DNA of 64,000 nucleotides from Acidobacterium sp049965615 (lineage in GTDB: Bacteria; Acidobacteriota; Terriglobia; Terriglobales; Acidobacteriaceae): the NCBI GenBank assembly GCA_049965615.1, contig JBMFWD010000007.1, forward strand, positions 1-64,000, read 5' to 3'. Positions 44,502 through 53,949 of the stretch are shown here, piece by piece; positions within the stretch are counted from its first letter, which is position 1, and each line of letters starts with the position of its first letter. The translations under genes and the position numbers were made by a program. The notes under the pieces were generated by a model. It did not search any database and was not told the origin of the DNA. It saw nothing but the letters and a program-made list of their open reading frames with translations.

Positions 44502-45554
44502 CTAACAATTCCCCAACATCTCAGCCCAGTACTGCCTGCGCGTCAGCGTAACCGTCTGCAGCGCGCGAATTCCTTGTTGCGTCAGCCGCCCCACCGCTGC
44601 CTGCGCCGCCGCCTTATCCCGGTACAGCCCAAACAGGGCAGACCCCGAACCGGACAGCGCCGCATAAATAGCCGCCTGCTCCGGAACCGGAGAATCCATA
44701 AGAATGCGCTTGATTGCACCGAGGGGGGGATGCTGACGAAACACGACCTCTTCAAAGTCGTTTTCAATCCCGGTTCGGACAAGCGCGAGAACTGGATTCT
44801 CGGCATGGTCTTCGCCATCAGGCAAGACACCGGAGGAGTACGGCTCACACATGGCCGAGGCCAGAGCGCGACTCAACTCACTTAGTTTATCGGAGGCCTG
44901 TAAGCGGGTCAATTCACGGTGCAAACCCAGCCCCGGAGCCGGTCCCGCAGGCAGCGTATACATCGCATCCCAGTCCCGGAAAGCCTGTGGCGTCGACACC
45001 CCAACCTCCGGCAGCGCCAGCACACAATGCGTCGGCGGCAAATCCGGCAGCGGATACACCTCCTCGCCGCGACCCACGCCCAGCACCGACCCTCCAATCA
45101 GAAACAGAGGCACATCCGAACCCACCTCCGAAGCCACCAGCAACTTCTCCGGCCCCGTCAGCACCGCCGCGCCCAGCTCCGGCTGCCGCTTCAACTCCCG
45201 CTCCAGCGCAATCAGCGCCGCCGCCGCATTCGCCGACCCAGCACCCAGACCACCCTGCACCGGCAAACGCTTTTCAATATGGATAGCGACATCCAACGCC
45301 ACGCCCACCAGTGGCAGCGCCTTCTCGACCATCTTCCAGGCCGTATTCCGCGCATCCACCGGAACCTCGGCATGATTGCAAGTCATCGCAATCGAGCCCT
45401 TGCGCCCGCGCGCCGCAGCAGCAGATACCGTCACCAGGTCATAAGCGCCTACCGTCTGGTAAAGCGTAGTCAGCGCATGGAAACCATCCGTCCGGCCAGG
45501 CCCAATCGCCAGCCCCAGATTGATCTTGCAGTAGGAACGTGAAGTAGTCGCCAT
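44502..45554 (-). CDS. ispE: 4-diphosphocytidyl-2-C-methyl-D-erythritol kinase
   Basis: The 350-residue GHMP kinase phosphorylates CDP-ME in the MEP isoprenoid pathway. Visible motifs are YCKINLGLAIGP at the start, PVQGGLGAGSANAAAAL (ATP loop) and ALSGSGSALFGL near the C-terminus. It is about 50 residues longer than the E. coli enzyme because of loops in the C-terminal half. The start is ATG at 45554. It is the first gene of the minus-strand housekeeping run. Confidence 0.95.
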   Translation of the reverse strand: MATTSRSYCKINLGLAIGPGRTDGFHALTTLYQTVGAYDLVTVSAAAARGRKGSIAMTCNHAEVPVDARNTAWKMVEKALPLVGVALDVAIHIEKRLPVQGGLGAGSANAAAALIALERELKRQPELGAAVLTGPEKLLVASEVGSDVPLFLIGGSVLGVGRGEEVYPLPDLPPTHCVLALPEVGVSTPQAFRDWDAMYTLPAGPAPGLGLHRELTRLQASDKLSELSRALASAMCEPYSSGVLPDGEDHAENPVLALVRTGIENDFEEVVFRQHPPLGAIKRILMDSPVPEQAAIYAALSGSGSALFGLYRDKAAAQAAVGRLTQQGIRALQTVTLTRRQYWAEMLGNC

Positions 45555-45588
45555 GCAGTAGTGATTCTAATTCCACCCAAAGAAATCC

Positions 45589-45704
45589 GGGTGCCCGCAC
45601 TCCAATTCATCACAGGGTGTCCGACGCAAGCTCGAAGTTGACTGGATCGAACCCCAAACAAAGTGGGTGCCCCATCCAAGCTCCGCCTGGGTGGGACCGG
45701 AAAA
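45589..45704. repeat. GGGTGCCC intergenic repeats, copies 3 and 4
   Basis: Units begin at 45589 (GGGTGCCCGC) and 45665 (GGGTGCCCCA). The second has hairpin arms CCCATCCA and TGGGTGGG with one G-T pair and ends GACCGGAAAAT. The same subtype occurs at 49453. Confidence 0.75.
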
Positions 45705-45791
45705 TGCAAGAACTCAACTCAAACGTTACAGCCTGCATTCCCACCCGTATAATTCCGCCAGCTCCCCCCCATCCTTCCCACGGAGTCGCTC

Positions 45792-46306
45792 GTGCAAGTC
45801 ATTCGAGACTGGTTCCGCAGGCACTGGGTCGCCTGCGCCGTCATCGCCCTCCTCGTCATCCAGGTCGCGCAGTTCACCTAGGTCGTCCATCGCGAATCTC
45901 TCACCTTCGACGAAGACAACCACTCCTTCTCCGGCTACATGATGTGGCACACCCACGACTACGGCCTCAATCCCGAGCACCCGCCCCTCGTCAAGCTCCT
46001 CGCCGCCGTTCCCACCCTCGACAAGCACCTCTGGACACCGCCCTCCAGCACCGTTTCTTCAGGAACGAGTCCTGCCTGGAAGGACGCGACTGGCTCGCCC
46101 GCAACGACGGAGCCTCCCAGCACCTCGTCTTTCAAATGCGCATGATGACCGGCCTCCTCGCCACCAACTCCACCGACGAAGCCTGCACCGCCCTCCAGGC
46201 CGCCATCACGGCAGCCAAACGCCTCTCACCCGCGGCGCAGAAAGGCTACCTCCCCAACCTCCAATGCAAACTCAGCAAACTTCCGGCACAAGCCGCTACG
46301 CGCTGA
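45792..46306 (+). pseudogene. Decayed dolichyl-phosphate-mannosyltransferase-type glycosyltransferase
   Basis: The remnant has a GTG-started frame with one membrane segment, then an in-frame TAG (45879-45881), after which the same frame continues with ESLTFDEDNHSFSGYMMWH, YGLNPEHPPLVKLL, the conserved N-terminal motif of PMT/ArnT-like membrane glycosyltransferases. At about 46041-46043 one C appears to be lost, moving the reading to another frame (LQHRFFRNESCLEGRDWLAR continues the family pattern). Then the membrane region is deleted and only the C-terminal TPR-like end (TALQAAITAAKRLSP) remains, to a stop at 46306. About 170 codons of an expected 550-700 survive. Confidence 0.82.
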
Positions 46307-46385
46307 CCTCTGTTGACCATCCAGACTCCGGCAGCGGCAACACACTCAAAACCGCCGCTGCCCGCCTAGTAAACTCAACCCATCC

Positions 46386-48008
46386 ATGGAACCCTCCGCC
46401 CAGCCTCCGGCCGCATGCCCCGCGCCCACCTCTCTCTGGCGGCGAGCACTCCGCCATCTCAGCCCCTCGCACACCCATTCCGCCTTCGCCGCCGCCATTC
46501 TCCTCATGGCCGCCGCCGCCCTCTCGCGCATCATCGGCCTCGTCCGCATCAAGTACGTCGCCTGGCTCCTCGGCGCAGGCTCCGCGGCGGACGCCTACAA
46601 CTCCGCCTTCATGCTCCCCGACAAGCTCCAGTACTTCCTCATCGGCGGAGCTTCCTCCATCGTCTTCGTCACCATGCTCAGCCGCTACCGCGACCAGGGC
46701 CGCTGGGAAGAAGGCGAGCACGCCATGTCGGTCATCCTCTCCACCATGGCCCTCGTCCTCGGCCTCGCCATCATCGGCGCAGAATTCATCGCCCCGCTCT
46801 ACGTCCACACCCTCCTGCCCGGCTTCAGCGCAGACCCCGCCAAGGCCGCCCTCTGCGTACGCCTCACGCGCATCCTGCTCCCCGCGCAGCTCTTCTTCCT
46901 CGCCGGAGGCGTCTTCTCCGCCGTCCTCCTCGCCCGCAAGCAGTTCGCACTCCAGGCCATCACGCCCCTCATCTACAACATCGGAATCATCTGCGGCGGC
47001 ATCATCCTCGCCCACGAGCTCGGCGCATCCTCGCTCGCCATCGGCGCCGTCGCCGGAGCCTTCCTCGGGCCATTCCTCCTCAACGCCATCTGGGCCCACC
47101 GCGCCGGCATGCGCTTCCGCTTCCGCCTCGACTTCAAAAACCCTGGCCTTCGCGAATGGGTCGGCCTCTCCGTACCCCTCATGCTCGGCGTCTCCCTCGT
47201 CAGCGCCGACAACTGGATCATCAACTATTTCGCCTCCAACAACGGCGGAGCCATCACCCTGCTCCTCTACGCCAAGCAGTTCTTCAACGCTCCCGTCGCA
47301 CTCGGCCAGGCCGCGGGAGCCGCCTCGCTGCCCTTCCTCGCTTCGCTTTTCAATCGCAGCACAACAGCCGCCTTTTCCAACGCCGTCAACACCGCCGTCT
47401 CCCGCATCCTTGCCTTTTCCCTGCTGCTCTCCGCCTTCATGCTAGCCATGGGATACCCGCTGCTCGACCTCATCATTCGCGGCGGAGCCTTCCATCGCAC
47501 CGACTCCCGCAGCATGGCCATCTACTTCAGCATCTTTTCCGTCTCGCTCTGCCTCTGGGCCGCCCAGGCCATCTACGCCCGCGCTTTTTACGCAGCCGGA
47601 AACACCGTCCTCCCCATGATCGCCAGCACCATCGTCACCGCCGCCTCCATTCCCGTCTACTGGTGGCTCTATCACACCTATGGCCCCATCGGCCTCCCCT
47701 TCGCGTCCGACATAGGGATCTTCTTCCAGACCGTCACCCTCGCCATCCTGTTGCACAAAAAGCGCATGGTCTCCATCGCTGAACTGGAATACCCTGAACT
47801 CGCGCGCTCCCTCGCCGCCGCATTCGTCGCCTTCTGCGTCCTCTTCGCCCTGCGCCATCTCATCTCCAGCCAAACTCGCCTCGTCGAATTCGCGCTGCTC
47901 GTCGTCGCCACCTTCCTGTGGATCGGCGTCTCCACCGCTGTCCTCAAAGCCACCGGCTCCCAGCTCCCCGACGAACTCCTCCGCCGCTTCCGCAAATCCC
48001 CCGCCTGA
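46386..48008 (+). CDS. murJ: Lipid II flippase MurJ
   Basis: The 540-residue inner-membrane protein has 14 predicted helices and belongs to the MOP superfamily MurJ group. Typical segments are RIIGLVRIKYVAWLLG and AADAYNSAFMLPDKLQYFLIGG in the first helices (with the conserved basic residues), and ARAFYAAGNTVLPM in helix 11. It moves lipid II across the membrane for peptidoglycan synthesis. The first about 30 residues are Pro/Ala/Ser-rich. It starts 79 bp after the glycosyltransferase remnant. Confidence 0.94.
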   Translation: MEPSAQPPAACPAPTSLWRRALRHLSPSHTHSAFAAAILLMAAAALSRIIGLVRIKYVAWLLGAGSAADAYNSAFMLPDKLQYFLIGGASSIVFVTMLSRYRDQGRWEEGEHAMSVILSTMALVLGLAIIGAEFIAPLYVHTLLPGFSADPAKAALCVRLTRILLPAQLFFLAGGVFSAVLLARKQFALQAITPLIYNIGIICGGIILAHELGASSLAIGAVAGAFLGPFLLNAIWAHRAGMRFRFRLDFKNPGLREWVGLSVPLMLGVSLVSADNWIINYFASNNGGAITLLLYAKQFFNAPVALGQAAGAASLPFLASLFNRSTTAAFSNAVNTAVSRILAFSLLLSAFMLAMGYPLLDLIIRGGAFHRTDSRSMAIYFSIFSVSLCLWAAQAIYARAFYAAGNTVLPMIASTIVTAASIPVYWWLYHTYGPIGLPFASDIGIFFQTVTLAILLHKKRMVSIAELEYPELARSLAAAFVAFCVLFALRHLISSQTRLVEFALLVVATFLWIGVSTAVLKATGSQLPDELLRRFRKSPA

Positions 48009-48037
48009 CGCCGGAATCATCTGGGAAAGGAAAGACC

Positions 48038-48093
48038 GGGGTGCCCTATGCCACGAAGGGCACCTAGGAATCGCCGTGCAGGAGCGACCTCTA
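48038..48093. repeat. GGGTGCCC intergenic repeat, copy 5
   Basis: GGGTGCCCTATGCCACGAAG resembles the unit at 44347 (GGGTGCCCCATGTCCACGAA) and continues with GGAATCG and GCGACCT in the same order. Lies between murJ and hemL. Confidence 0.7.
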
Positions 48094-48115
48094 CCTTCAG
48101 TCCTATACTGTGCTC

Positions 48116-49432
48116 ATGGACGCCACCACCCGCTCGCTCACCCTCACCCGCTCCAACCAGCTCCGCCAGCGCGCCGAGCGCTTCCTCCCCGGCGGAGTAG
48201 ACTCCCCCGTCCGCGCCTTCCGCGCCGTCGGCGGCGAGCCGCCCTTTCTCACCCGCGCCCAAGGCGCCCATCTCTACGACGCCGACGGCAACCAATACCT
48301 CGACTACTTCGGCTCCTGGGGACCTATGATCCTCGGCCACGCCTTCCCGCCCGTTGTCGAAGCCATCCAGCAGGCCGCCGCCAACTCGTCCAGTTTCGGC
48401 GCGTCCACCGCCGCGGAAGCCGACCTCGCCGAGCTCGTCACCCGCGCCGTCCCCTCCATTGAAAAGCTCCGCTTCGTCTCCTCCGGAACCGAGGCCACCA
48501 TGTCGGCCCTGCGCCTCGCCCGCGCCTTCACCGGCCGCAACTACATCATCAAGTTCGAGGGCTGCTACCACGGCCACTCCGACGGACTCCTCGCCAAGGC
48601 CGGCTCCGGCCTCGCCACCTTCGGCATCCCCGGCTCCGCCGGCGTCCCCGACCAGATCGCCCGGCTCACCCTCACCCTGCCCTACAACAACCCCTCTGCC
48701 GTCGAGGCCGCCTTCGCCGCCCACAAAAACGAAATCGCCTGCATCATTGTCGAACCCATCGCCGGAAACATGGGCTGCGTCCTGCCCCAGCCCGGCTACC
48801 TACAGGCCCTCCGCGACATCACCGCCCGCGAAGGCGCGCTACTCATCTTCGATGAAGTCATGACCGGCTTCCGCGTCGCCTTCGGCGGTGTGCAGGAGCT
48901 GACAGGCATCCGCCCAGACCTCACGACCCTGGGCAAGATCATCGGTGGAGGCCTGCCCGTCGGAGCCTTCGGCGGCCGCGCCGAAATCATGGACAAGCTC
49001 GCCCCGCTCGGCCCCGTCTACCAGGCCGGAACCCTCAGCGGAAACCCCCTCGCCATGGCCGCCGGCATCGCCACCCTCAGCCATCTCGAGCAAAACCGCG
49101 CATCCATTTACGCCCAACTCGACCAGACCGCCGCCGCCGTCGCCAACGGCGTCGCCTCCGCCGCAGCCGAGGCCGGGATCCCCCTCACCACCAACCGCCA
49201 GGGAGCCATGTTCACCTGGTTCTTCACCCCCGACCCCGTCCGCGACTTCGCCACCGCCGAATCCACCGACACCAAACGCTTCGCCGCCTTCCATCGCGGC
49301 ATGCTCGACCGCGGCATCTGGCTCCCACCCTCCCAGTTCGAAGCCGCCTTCCTGGGCACCGCCCACACCACCGTCCACGTCCACCAAACCATAGCCGCTG
49401 CCCGCGAAGTCTTCACCACCCTGCAGGAATAG
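48116..49432 (+). CDS. hemL: Glutamate-1-semialdehyde 2,1-aminomutase
   Basis: The 438-residue PLP enzyme makes 5-aminolevulinate for tetrapyrrole synthesis by the C5 pathway. Motifs include FLPGGVDSPVRAF, the PLP-region SSGTEATMSALRLAR, FDEVMTGFR and the catalytic Lys in TLGKIIGGGLPVGAFGG. ATG at 48116 is preferred to the in-frame GTG at 48110. No ribosome site is present, and a TATACT box (48104-48109) lies just upstream, so the mRNA may be leaderless (inference). Confidence 0.94.
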   Translation: MDATTRSLTLTRSNQLRQRAERFLPGGVDSPVRAFRAVGGEPPFLTRAQGAHLYDADGNQYLDYFGSWGPMILGHAFPPVVEAIQQAAANSSSFGASTAAEADLAELVTRAVPSIEKLRFVSSGTEATMSALRLARAFTGRNYIIKFEGCYHGHSDGLLAKAGSGLATFGIPGSAGVPDQIARLTLTLPYNNPSAVEAAFAAHKNEIACIIVEPIAGNMGCVLPQPGYLQALRDITAREGALLIFDEVMTGFRVAFGGVQELTGIRPDLTTLGKIIGGGLPVGAFGGRAEIMDKLAPLGPVYQAGTLSGNPLAMAAGIATLSHLEQNRASIYAQLDQTAAAVANGVASAAAEAGIPLTTNRQGAMFTWFFTPDPVRDFATAESTDTKRFAAFHRGMLDRGIWLPPSQFEAAFLGTAHTTVHVHQTIAAAREVFTTLQE

Positions 49433-49452
49433 CCCTAATCAGCAACCGATGT

Positions 49453-49494
49453 GGGTGCCCCGTCCAAGCTCCGCTTGGGCGGGACCGGAAAATC
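49453..49494. repeat. GGGTGCCC intergenic repeat, copy 6
   Basis: GGGTGCCCCGTCCAAGCTCC and the following hairpin and GACCGGAAAAT tail match copy 4 at 45665 with only a few changes. It lies between the convergent hemL and HIT genes. Confidence 0.75.
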
Positions 49495-49571
49495 TCAGGT
49501 GCGGGAACCCCAACCGCGCGAAGCTACGGTGGACCTTTGCGCCGAAGGCGCCTTTGCCTGGACGGCCAGTC

Positions 49572-49910
49572 CTATCCCGGAGGCCAGTGCATAGGCCGCC
49601 CACCCAGCAAGTGAATATGCAGGTGATCCACCGTCTGCCCGCCATCCGGCCCGGTATTGATCACCGTCCGATACCCATTCGTCAGTTCCTGCTTCGCCGC
49701 CAGTTCGCTCGCCACGGCATGCAGATGCCCCAGCAACCCGGCATCCTCCCGCAACACGTGCGCCAGCGACACAATATGCCGCTTCGGCACAATCAGAGCA
49801 TGCACCGGCGCCTGCGGATTCACATCCGCAAAGGCCATCACCTGCTCGTCCTCATAAAGCTTATTCGCCGGAATCTCACCGGCCACAATTTTGCAGAAGA
49901 TGCAGTCCAT
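49572..49910 (-). CDS. HIT (HINT-type) family protein
   Basis: The 112-residue protein starts MDCIFCKIVAGEIPANKLYE and ends with the histidine-triad motif HLHIHLLGGR. HINT proteins are purine nucleoside phosphoramidases in the cytoplasm. Two early Cys (CIFCKI) match the zinc-binding form. The open frame extends 31 codons upstream, but family alignment and a GGGGG run near the ATG favour 49910. Confidence 0.94.
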   Translation of the reverse strand: MDCIFCKIVAGEIPANKLYEDEQVMAFADVNPQAPVHALIVPKRHIVSLAHVLREDAGLLGHLHAVASELAAKQELTNGYRTVINTGPDGGQTVDHLHIHLLGGRPMHWPPG

Positions 49911-50359
49911 GGCCCCCGTTGTACCACGTTCCGCCGCCTCCCATCTCGTCAGAAAGCTCACAGCGCCCCCATCTAAACTCCGCTCGGATGGAAATCTCGC
50001 CAAAGGTCCAATCCCCCTCCAAAGCCCAAAATGTTCTCATTCAGACGGCACTGCGCTCGCCCCAGTGAGAGCAGCGGAGAAATCTGCGGTCCCAACTCCA
50101 GGCCAGCCAAATCGCATAACCCATCCCCTAGCGCATTAGTCCATCCAGCAAAATCAAATACTTACGCACAAAAACAAAAGCGGCACAGGCAAGAAAATCT
50201 GGAAGCTCAAAGACATTCGTGCCCATTCAGGTTCCCGCCCGCCATTTTTCTCCAATCCTTCGCCCTCCTTTGGGATAATGAATATGCTCTGGGGTTGTGA
50301 CAACTCGCCTTGCCCGGCCAAAAGGCCGAGCCCAGGCGCTCGCCCGATTTGTGTCCCTC
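49911..50359. other. Intergenic region with REP element, family A copy 2
   Basis: About 450 bases between the divergent HIT and ftsK genes. GCAGCGGAGAAATCTGCGGT at 50070-50089 is the second copy of the family A element at 30996-31015. A GATAAT box (50274-50279) may be part of the ftsK promoter. The rest shows no coding pattern that I trust. Confidence 0.55.
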
Positions 50360-52885
50360 ATGAAACCCTTACGCATCGTTCTTACCCCGACCCGCAATCG
50401 CAGGCTCAACGAGCTCATCGGCTTTCTCGTGCTCGTCACCGCCGTCCTCCTGACCGTCGCCCTCGTCAGCTACCACCCCTCTGACCCGTCCTTTGACACC
50501 GTCCGCGGTGCCGCCTCCAACGCCCCCGTCCACAACTGGACCGGTCGCGCCGGAGCCTACCTCAGCGACATTCTTCTTCAGTTCGAGGGCCTCGCATCAT
50601 TCCTGCTCCCCATCATGCTCGGCGGCATTGGACTCGGCTGGCTGCGCTCCCAGCCCATCACCTCGCCGCCCTCCAAGCTCATCGGCGCGATCCTGGCCTT
50701 GCTTTTCGTGCCCGCCGCCCTTGGCCTCTTCCCCCATCCCTTCCACGCGCTTGGCCAACTCCCCGCCCAGGGCGTCATCGGCGCCCTCATGGCCACCGCA
50801 CTCATCCACATCCTCAACCGCCCCGGCGCCTGGATCGTCACCCTCGCCCTCGTCGCAGCCTCCGGCTACCTCTGCACCACCTTCAGTCTCAACACTGCCC
50901 GCGACTGGGCCGCCGTCCGCTTCGCCTTCCTCTTCACCTGGCGCGACCGCCTCGCCAACTGGCGCGCCGACCGCGCCGTCAATCGCCAGCTCAAGCAGGA
51001 AGCCAAACGCGAAAAGCAGCGCCAGCGCACCCTCCGCAAGCAGCAGAAGGCTGAAGCTCGCAAGCACCGCCACGCCGGCCCCGATGCGGAAGAAGAACCT
51101 CTCCCCGTCGACGAAGCTCAGCCCAAACCCGCCGCATTCGAAGAACTCCCCGTTCACATCCGCCAGCCCCGCTTCGCCGAGTTCGAAGAAACCCGCCGCC
51201 CCGATCCCGCCCCGGTTCCCCAACCCACAGACGAAGAACCCGCATGGGTACCCCAGCCAGAACCAGAACCGGAAGCCAAACCAGCCCCGCGCGTCCTTGA
51301 AATCCCGCGCCCCATAGCTCCCAAACCCCGTCAACCCGAACCGGACACCACCGAAAACATCACCATCGGCGAGCGCGCAGACACCGACCTCCGCACCGTC
51401 ACCGTCTCCCCCAGGTCCGTCAGCGGATACCGCCTCCCTCCCAGCACCCTCCTCCACAAGAGCACAGACACACAGGTCATCCGCGAAGAAGCCCTCCGCG
51501 AAGAAGCCCAGATCCTCGTCAAAAAATGCGCCGAATTCGACGTCCGCGGGCAGATCTCCCGCATTAATCCCGGCCCCGTCGTCACCACCTTCGAGTTCCG
51601 CCCCGAACCCGGCGTCAAATACAGCCGCGTCACCGGCCTCGCGGAAGATCTCTGCCTTGCCATGCGCGCCGAGAGCATCCTCATCGAACGTATGGCCGGC
51701 AAAAGTACCGTCGGCATCCAGGTCCCCAATGAGGAACGCGAAACCATCTGGCTCCGCGAAATCATCGAGTCAGAAAAGTTCTCCACAGGCAAAAGCCGCC
51801 TCACCCTCGCCCTCGGTAAGGACATCAACGGCCAGCTCGTCACCACCGACCTCGCCACCATGCCTCACATCCTCATCGCCGGCTCCACCGGCAGCGGCAA
51901 ATCCGTGGCCATCAACGCCATGATCATGTCCGTGCTCTACAAGGCCACGCCCGATCAGGTCCGCCTCATCCTCGTCGATCCCAAGCGCGTCGAGCTAGGC
52001 ATGTACGAGGGCATCCCGCACCTCTTCACGCCCATCATCACCGAGCCCAAAATGGCCGCCAACGCCCTCCGCAACGCCGTCCGCGAAATGGAGCGCCGCC
52101 TCAAGCTCCTTGCCTCGCGCAGCGTTCGCAACATCGACCAGTACAACCGCCTCTTTGAGAATCCCTCGCTCTTCGAGGACGACCCCGAGCAAAAGCCCCT
52201 CCCCTACATCATGATCATCATCGACGAGCTGGCCGACCTCATGATGCTCGACAAGGCCAACGTCGAAGAGGCCATCACCCGCCTCGCCCAGATGGCCCGC
52301 GCCGTCGGCATCCACCTCGTCCTCGCCACTCAGCGGCCCTCCGTCGACGTCATCACCGGCCTCATCAAGGCCAACGTCCCCTCGCGTCTCTCCTTCCGCC
52401 TGGCCACCAAGGTCGACTCCCGCACCATCCTCGACTCCAACGGCGCAGAATCCCTCCTCGGCCGCGGCGACTCGCTCTTCCTGCCTCCAGGAACCTCACG
52501 CCTCCAGCGCGTCCACGCACCCTTCGTCACAGAGAAGGAAATCGAAGCCGTCACCGACTTCTGGAAGAATCAGGGCCAGGCCGAATACGTCGAAGGCTTC
52601 CTCGACGCGCCCAAAGACGAACGTGGACGCGACCTCGATGCCGCCGGATCAGGCGACGACGACAACGACGACCTCTTCCAGGACGCCGTCCGCCTCGTCC
52701 TCGAATTCGGCAAGGCATCCACCTCACTGCTCCAGCGCCGCCTCCGTATCGGATACGGCCGCGCCGCTCATCTCATTGACATGATGGAGCACGACGGCAT
52801 CGTCGGACCCGCCGACGGACCTCGCCCCCGCGAAATTCTCAAGTCGCCCGACTGGCTCAACGAAGTCGATCAAGCCCTGCGCTGA
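50360..52885 (+). CDS. ftsK: DNA translocase FtsK/SpoIIIE
   Basis: The approximately 841-residue protein has four N-terminal membrane helices (about 15-200), a charged Pro/Glu-rich linker (about 210-330), and the FtsK beta/alpha motor. The alpha domain includes FDVRGQISRINPGPVVTTFEF; Walker A is GSTGSGKS near residue 508 and Walker B IIIDELADLM. A winged-helix gamma domain that reads KOPS sites ends the protein (FGKASTSLLQRRLRIGYGRAAHLID). It pumps DNA at the septum. ATG at 50360 is used; there is no clear ribosome site, and an in-frame GTG at 50351 or 50297 is possible. Confidence 0.93.
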   Translation: MKPLRIVLTPTRNRRLNELIGFLVLVTAVLLTVALVSYHPSDPSFDTVRGAASNAPVHNWTGRAGAYLSDILLQFEGLASFLLPIMLGGIGLGWLRSQPITSPPSKLIGAILALLFVPAALGLFPHPFHALGQLPAQGVIGALMATALIHILNRPGAWIVTLALVAASGYLCTTFSLNTARDWAAVRFAFLFTWRDRLANWRADRAVNRQLKQEAKREKQRQRTLRKQQKAEARKHRHAGPDAEEEPLPVDEAQPKPAAFEELPVHIRQPRFAEFEETRRPDPAPVPQPTDEEPAWVPQPEPEPEAKPAPRVLEIPRPIAPKPRQPEPDTTENITIGERADTDLRTVTVSPRSVSGYRLPPSTLLHKSTDTQVIREEALREEAQILVKKCAEFDVRGQISRINPGPVVTTFEFRPEPGVKYSRVTGLAEDLCLAMRAESILIERMAGKSTVGIQVPNEERETIWLREIIESEKFSTGKSRLTLALGKDINGQLVTTDLATMPHILIAGSTGSGKSVAINAMIMSVLYKATPDQVRLILVDPKRVELGMYEGIPHLFTPIITEPKMAANALRNAVREMERRLKLLASRSVRNIDQYNRLFENPSLFEDDPEQKPLPYIMIIIDELADLMMLDKANVEEAITRLAQMARAVGIHLVLATQRPSVDVITGLIKANVPSRLSFRLATKVDSRTILDSNGAESLLGRGDSLFLPPGTSRLQRVHAPFVTEKEIEAVTDFWKNQGQAEYVEGFLDAPKDERGRDLDAAGSGDDDNDDLFQDAVRLVLEFGKASTSLLQRRLRIGYGRAAHLIDMMEHDGIVGPADGPRPREILKSPDWLNEVDQALR

Positions 52886-53229
52886 ACCCTTTCAACCGCA
52901 TAAAACCCTTTCGAAAATGGATTCCCAAATCGGGAATCCATTTCCATCACTGGTTCGCTGAACAAAAACCTCTCGGCCATTCCGCCTCAAGTGTGGCAAA
53001 ATTCCACCAGTTGAGCCGTCGCTCATAAAATGTCACGAAGGGTGGCATCATCTCCCCCGATGCAGCCGTACTCCCATCCCGAATATAAGTTCTCCTGCGG
53101 ACTGAAAGCCGTCCAGGGCGCGCTGCGGCATCACCACACCCGCCATCCCGTCGACGCTCGCCAATCCCAATCGCACCCAGAAGAAAAGAATTTTCGCCTG
53201 CTGCCCCTGAGCCTTGGCACTCATCTCTC
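52886..53229. other. Intergenic region between ftsK and the response regulator
   Basis: It contains a 12-bp perfect hairpin AAATGGATTCCC/GGGAATCCATTT (52915-52926 with 52932-52943), which probably ends the ftsK transcript although no T-run follows. Two short open frames in this stretch show no start signals or protein-like composition. Confidence 0.55.
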
Positions 53230-53949
53230 ATGACCATGCATGCAAAGCACGGAAGCTCCGAAGTCAGCCGCTGGCCAAACATCTCCAGCGTACGTGTGCT
53301 CATCGCAGACGATCACCCCGTAGTCCGCGTAGGCGTCCGCAACATGCTGGCCAGCGAGCCCATCATTGACGTCATCGCCGAAGCCGGTGACGGCGACGAA
53401 GCCCTTGATCTCACAAAGCGCCTCTCGCCCGACGTCCTGCTGCTCGACATCTCCATGCCCCGGCTCTCCGGTTTTGACGTCCTCCGGCGGATCATGGACG
53501 ACTCACCCACCGTCAAAATCATCCTGCTCACTGCCGGCATCACCCCGCAACAGATCATCGAGGCACTGCAGACCGGCGCCCGCGGTGTCATCCTCAAAAA
53601 CACCATCACCGATCGCATGTCTGAGGCCGTCATGTCCGTCGCCGCCGGCGACTACTGGATCGGAGGCAAGCGCGTCGTCAATCTCGTCGCCGCCCTCCAC
53701 GACCTCGAGCAAAAGGCCGCCAAGCCGGAGCGCAAAACCTACGGCCTCACCCCCCGCGAAATGGAAGTGGTCGGTTGCATCGTGGAAGGCTGCAGCAACC
53801 GCGACATAGCCCAGCAATTCCACCTCAGCGAAGAAACCGTCAAGCGCCATCTCTCCAACATCTTTGACAAAACCGGCGTCTCCACCCGTCTGGAACTCGC
53901 CATGTTCGCCATCGCCCACGAACTCGTCAGTCCCACTCCCCCGGCCTGA
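53230..53949 (+). CDS. NarL/LuxR-type response regulator
   Basis: The 239-residue protein has a receiver domain (about 20-140: VLIADDHPVVRVGV with the acidic pair, phospho-acceptor Asp in DVLLLDISMPRLSG, Thr/Lys switch in LLTAG and VILKN) and a C-terminal LuxR helix-turn-helix (about 170-230: LTPREMEVVGCIVEGCSNRDIAQ). It should bind DNA on phosphorylation. No kinase is adjacent. The upstream ATG at 53230 and a second at 53236 are both possible starts. Confidence 0.93.
   Translation: MTMHAKHGSSEVSRWPNISSVRVLIADDHPVVRVGVRNMLASEPIIDVIAEAGDGDEALDLTKRLSPDVLLLDISMPRLSGFDVLRRIMDDSPTVKIILLTAGITPQQIIEALQTGARGVILKNTITDRMSEAVMSVAAGDYWIGGKRVVNLVAALHDLEQKAAKPERKTYGLTPREMEVVGCIVEGCSNRDIAQQFHLSEETVKRHLSNIFDKTGVSTRLELAMFAIAHELVSPTPPA

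Noticed and set aside
50031..50300. Short plus-strand ORF before ftsK
   Set aside because: It crosses a dispersed repeat and a probable promoter box and shows no protein-like pattern.
53030..53233. Plus-strand ORF of 67 codons before the response regulator
   Set aside because: No ribosome site, His/Arg/Gln-rich translation without structure; could be chance.
52947..53303. Minus-strand ORF of 118 codons in the ftsK-response regulator gap
   Set aside because: It overlaps the start of the response regulator, lacks a ribosome site and has protein-unlike composition.
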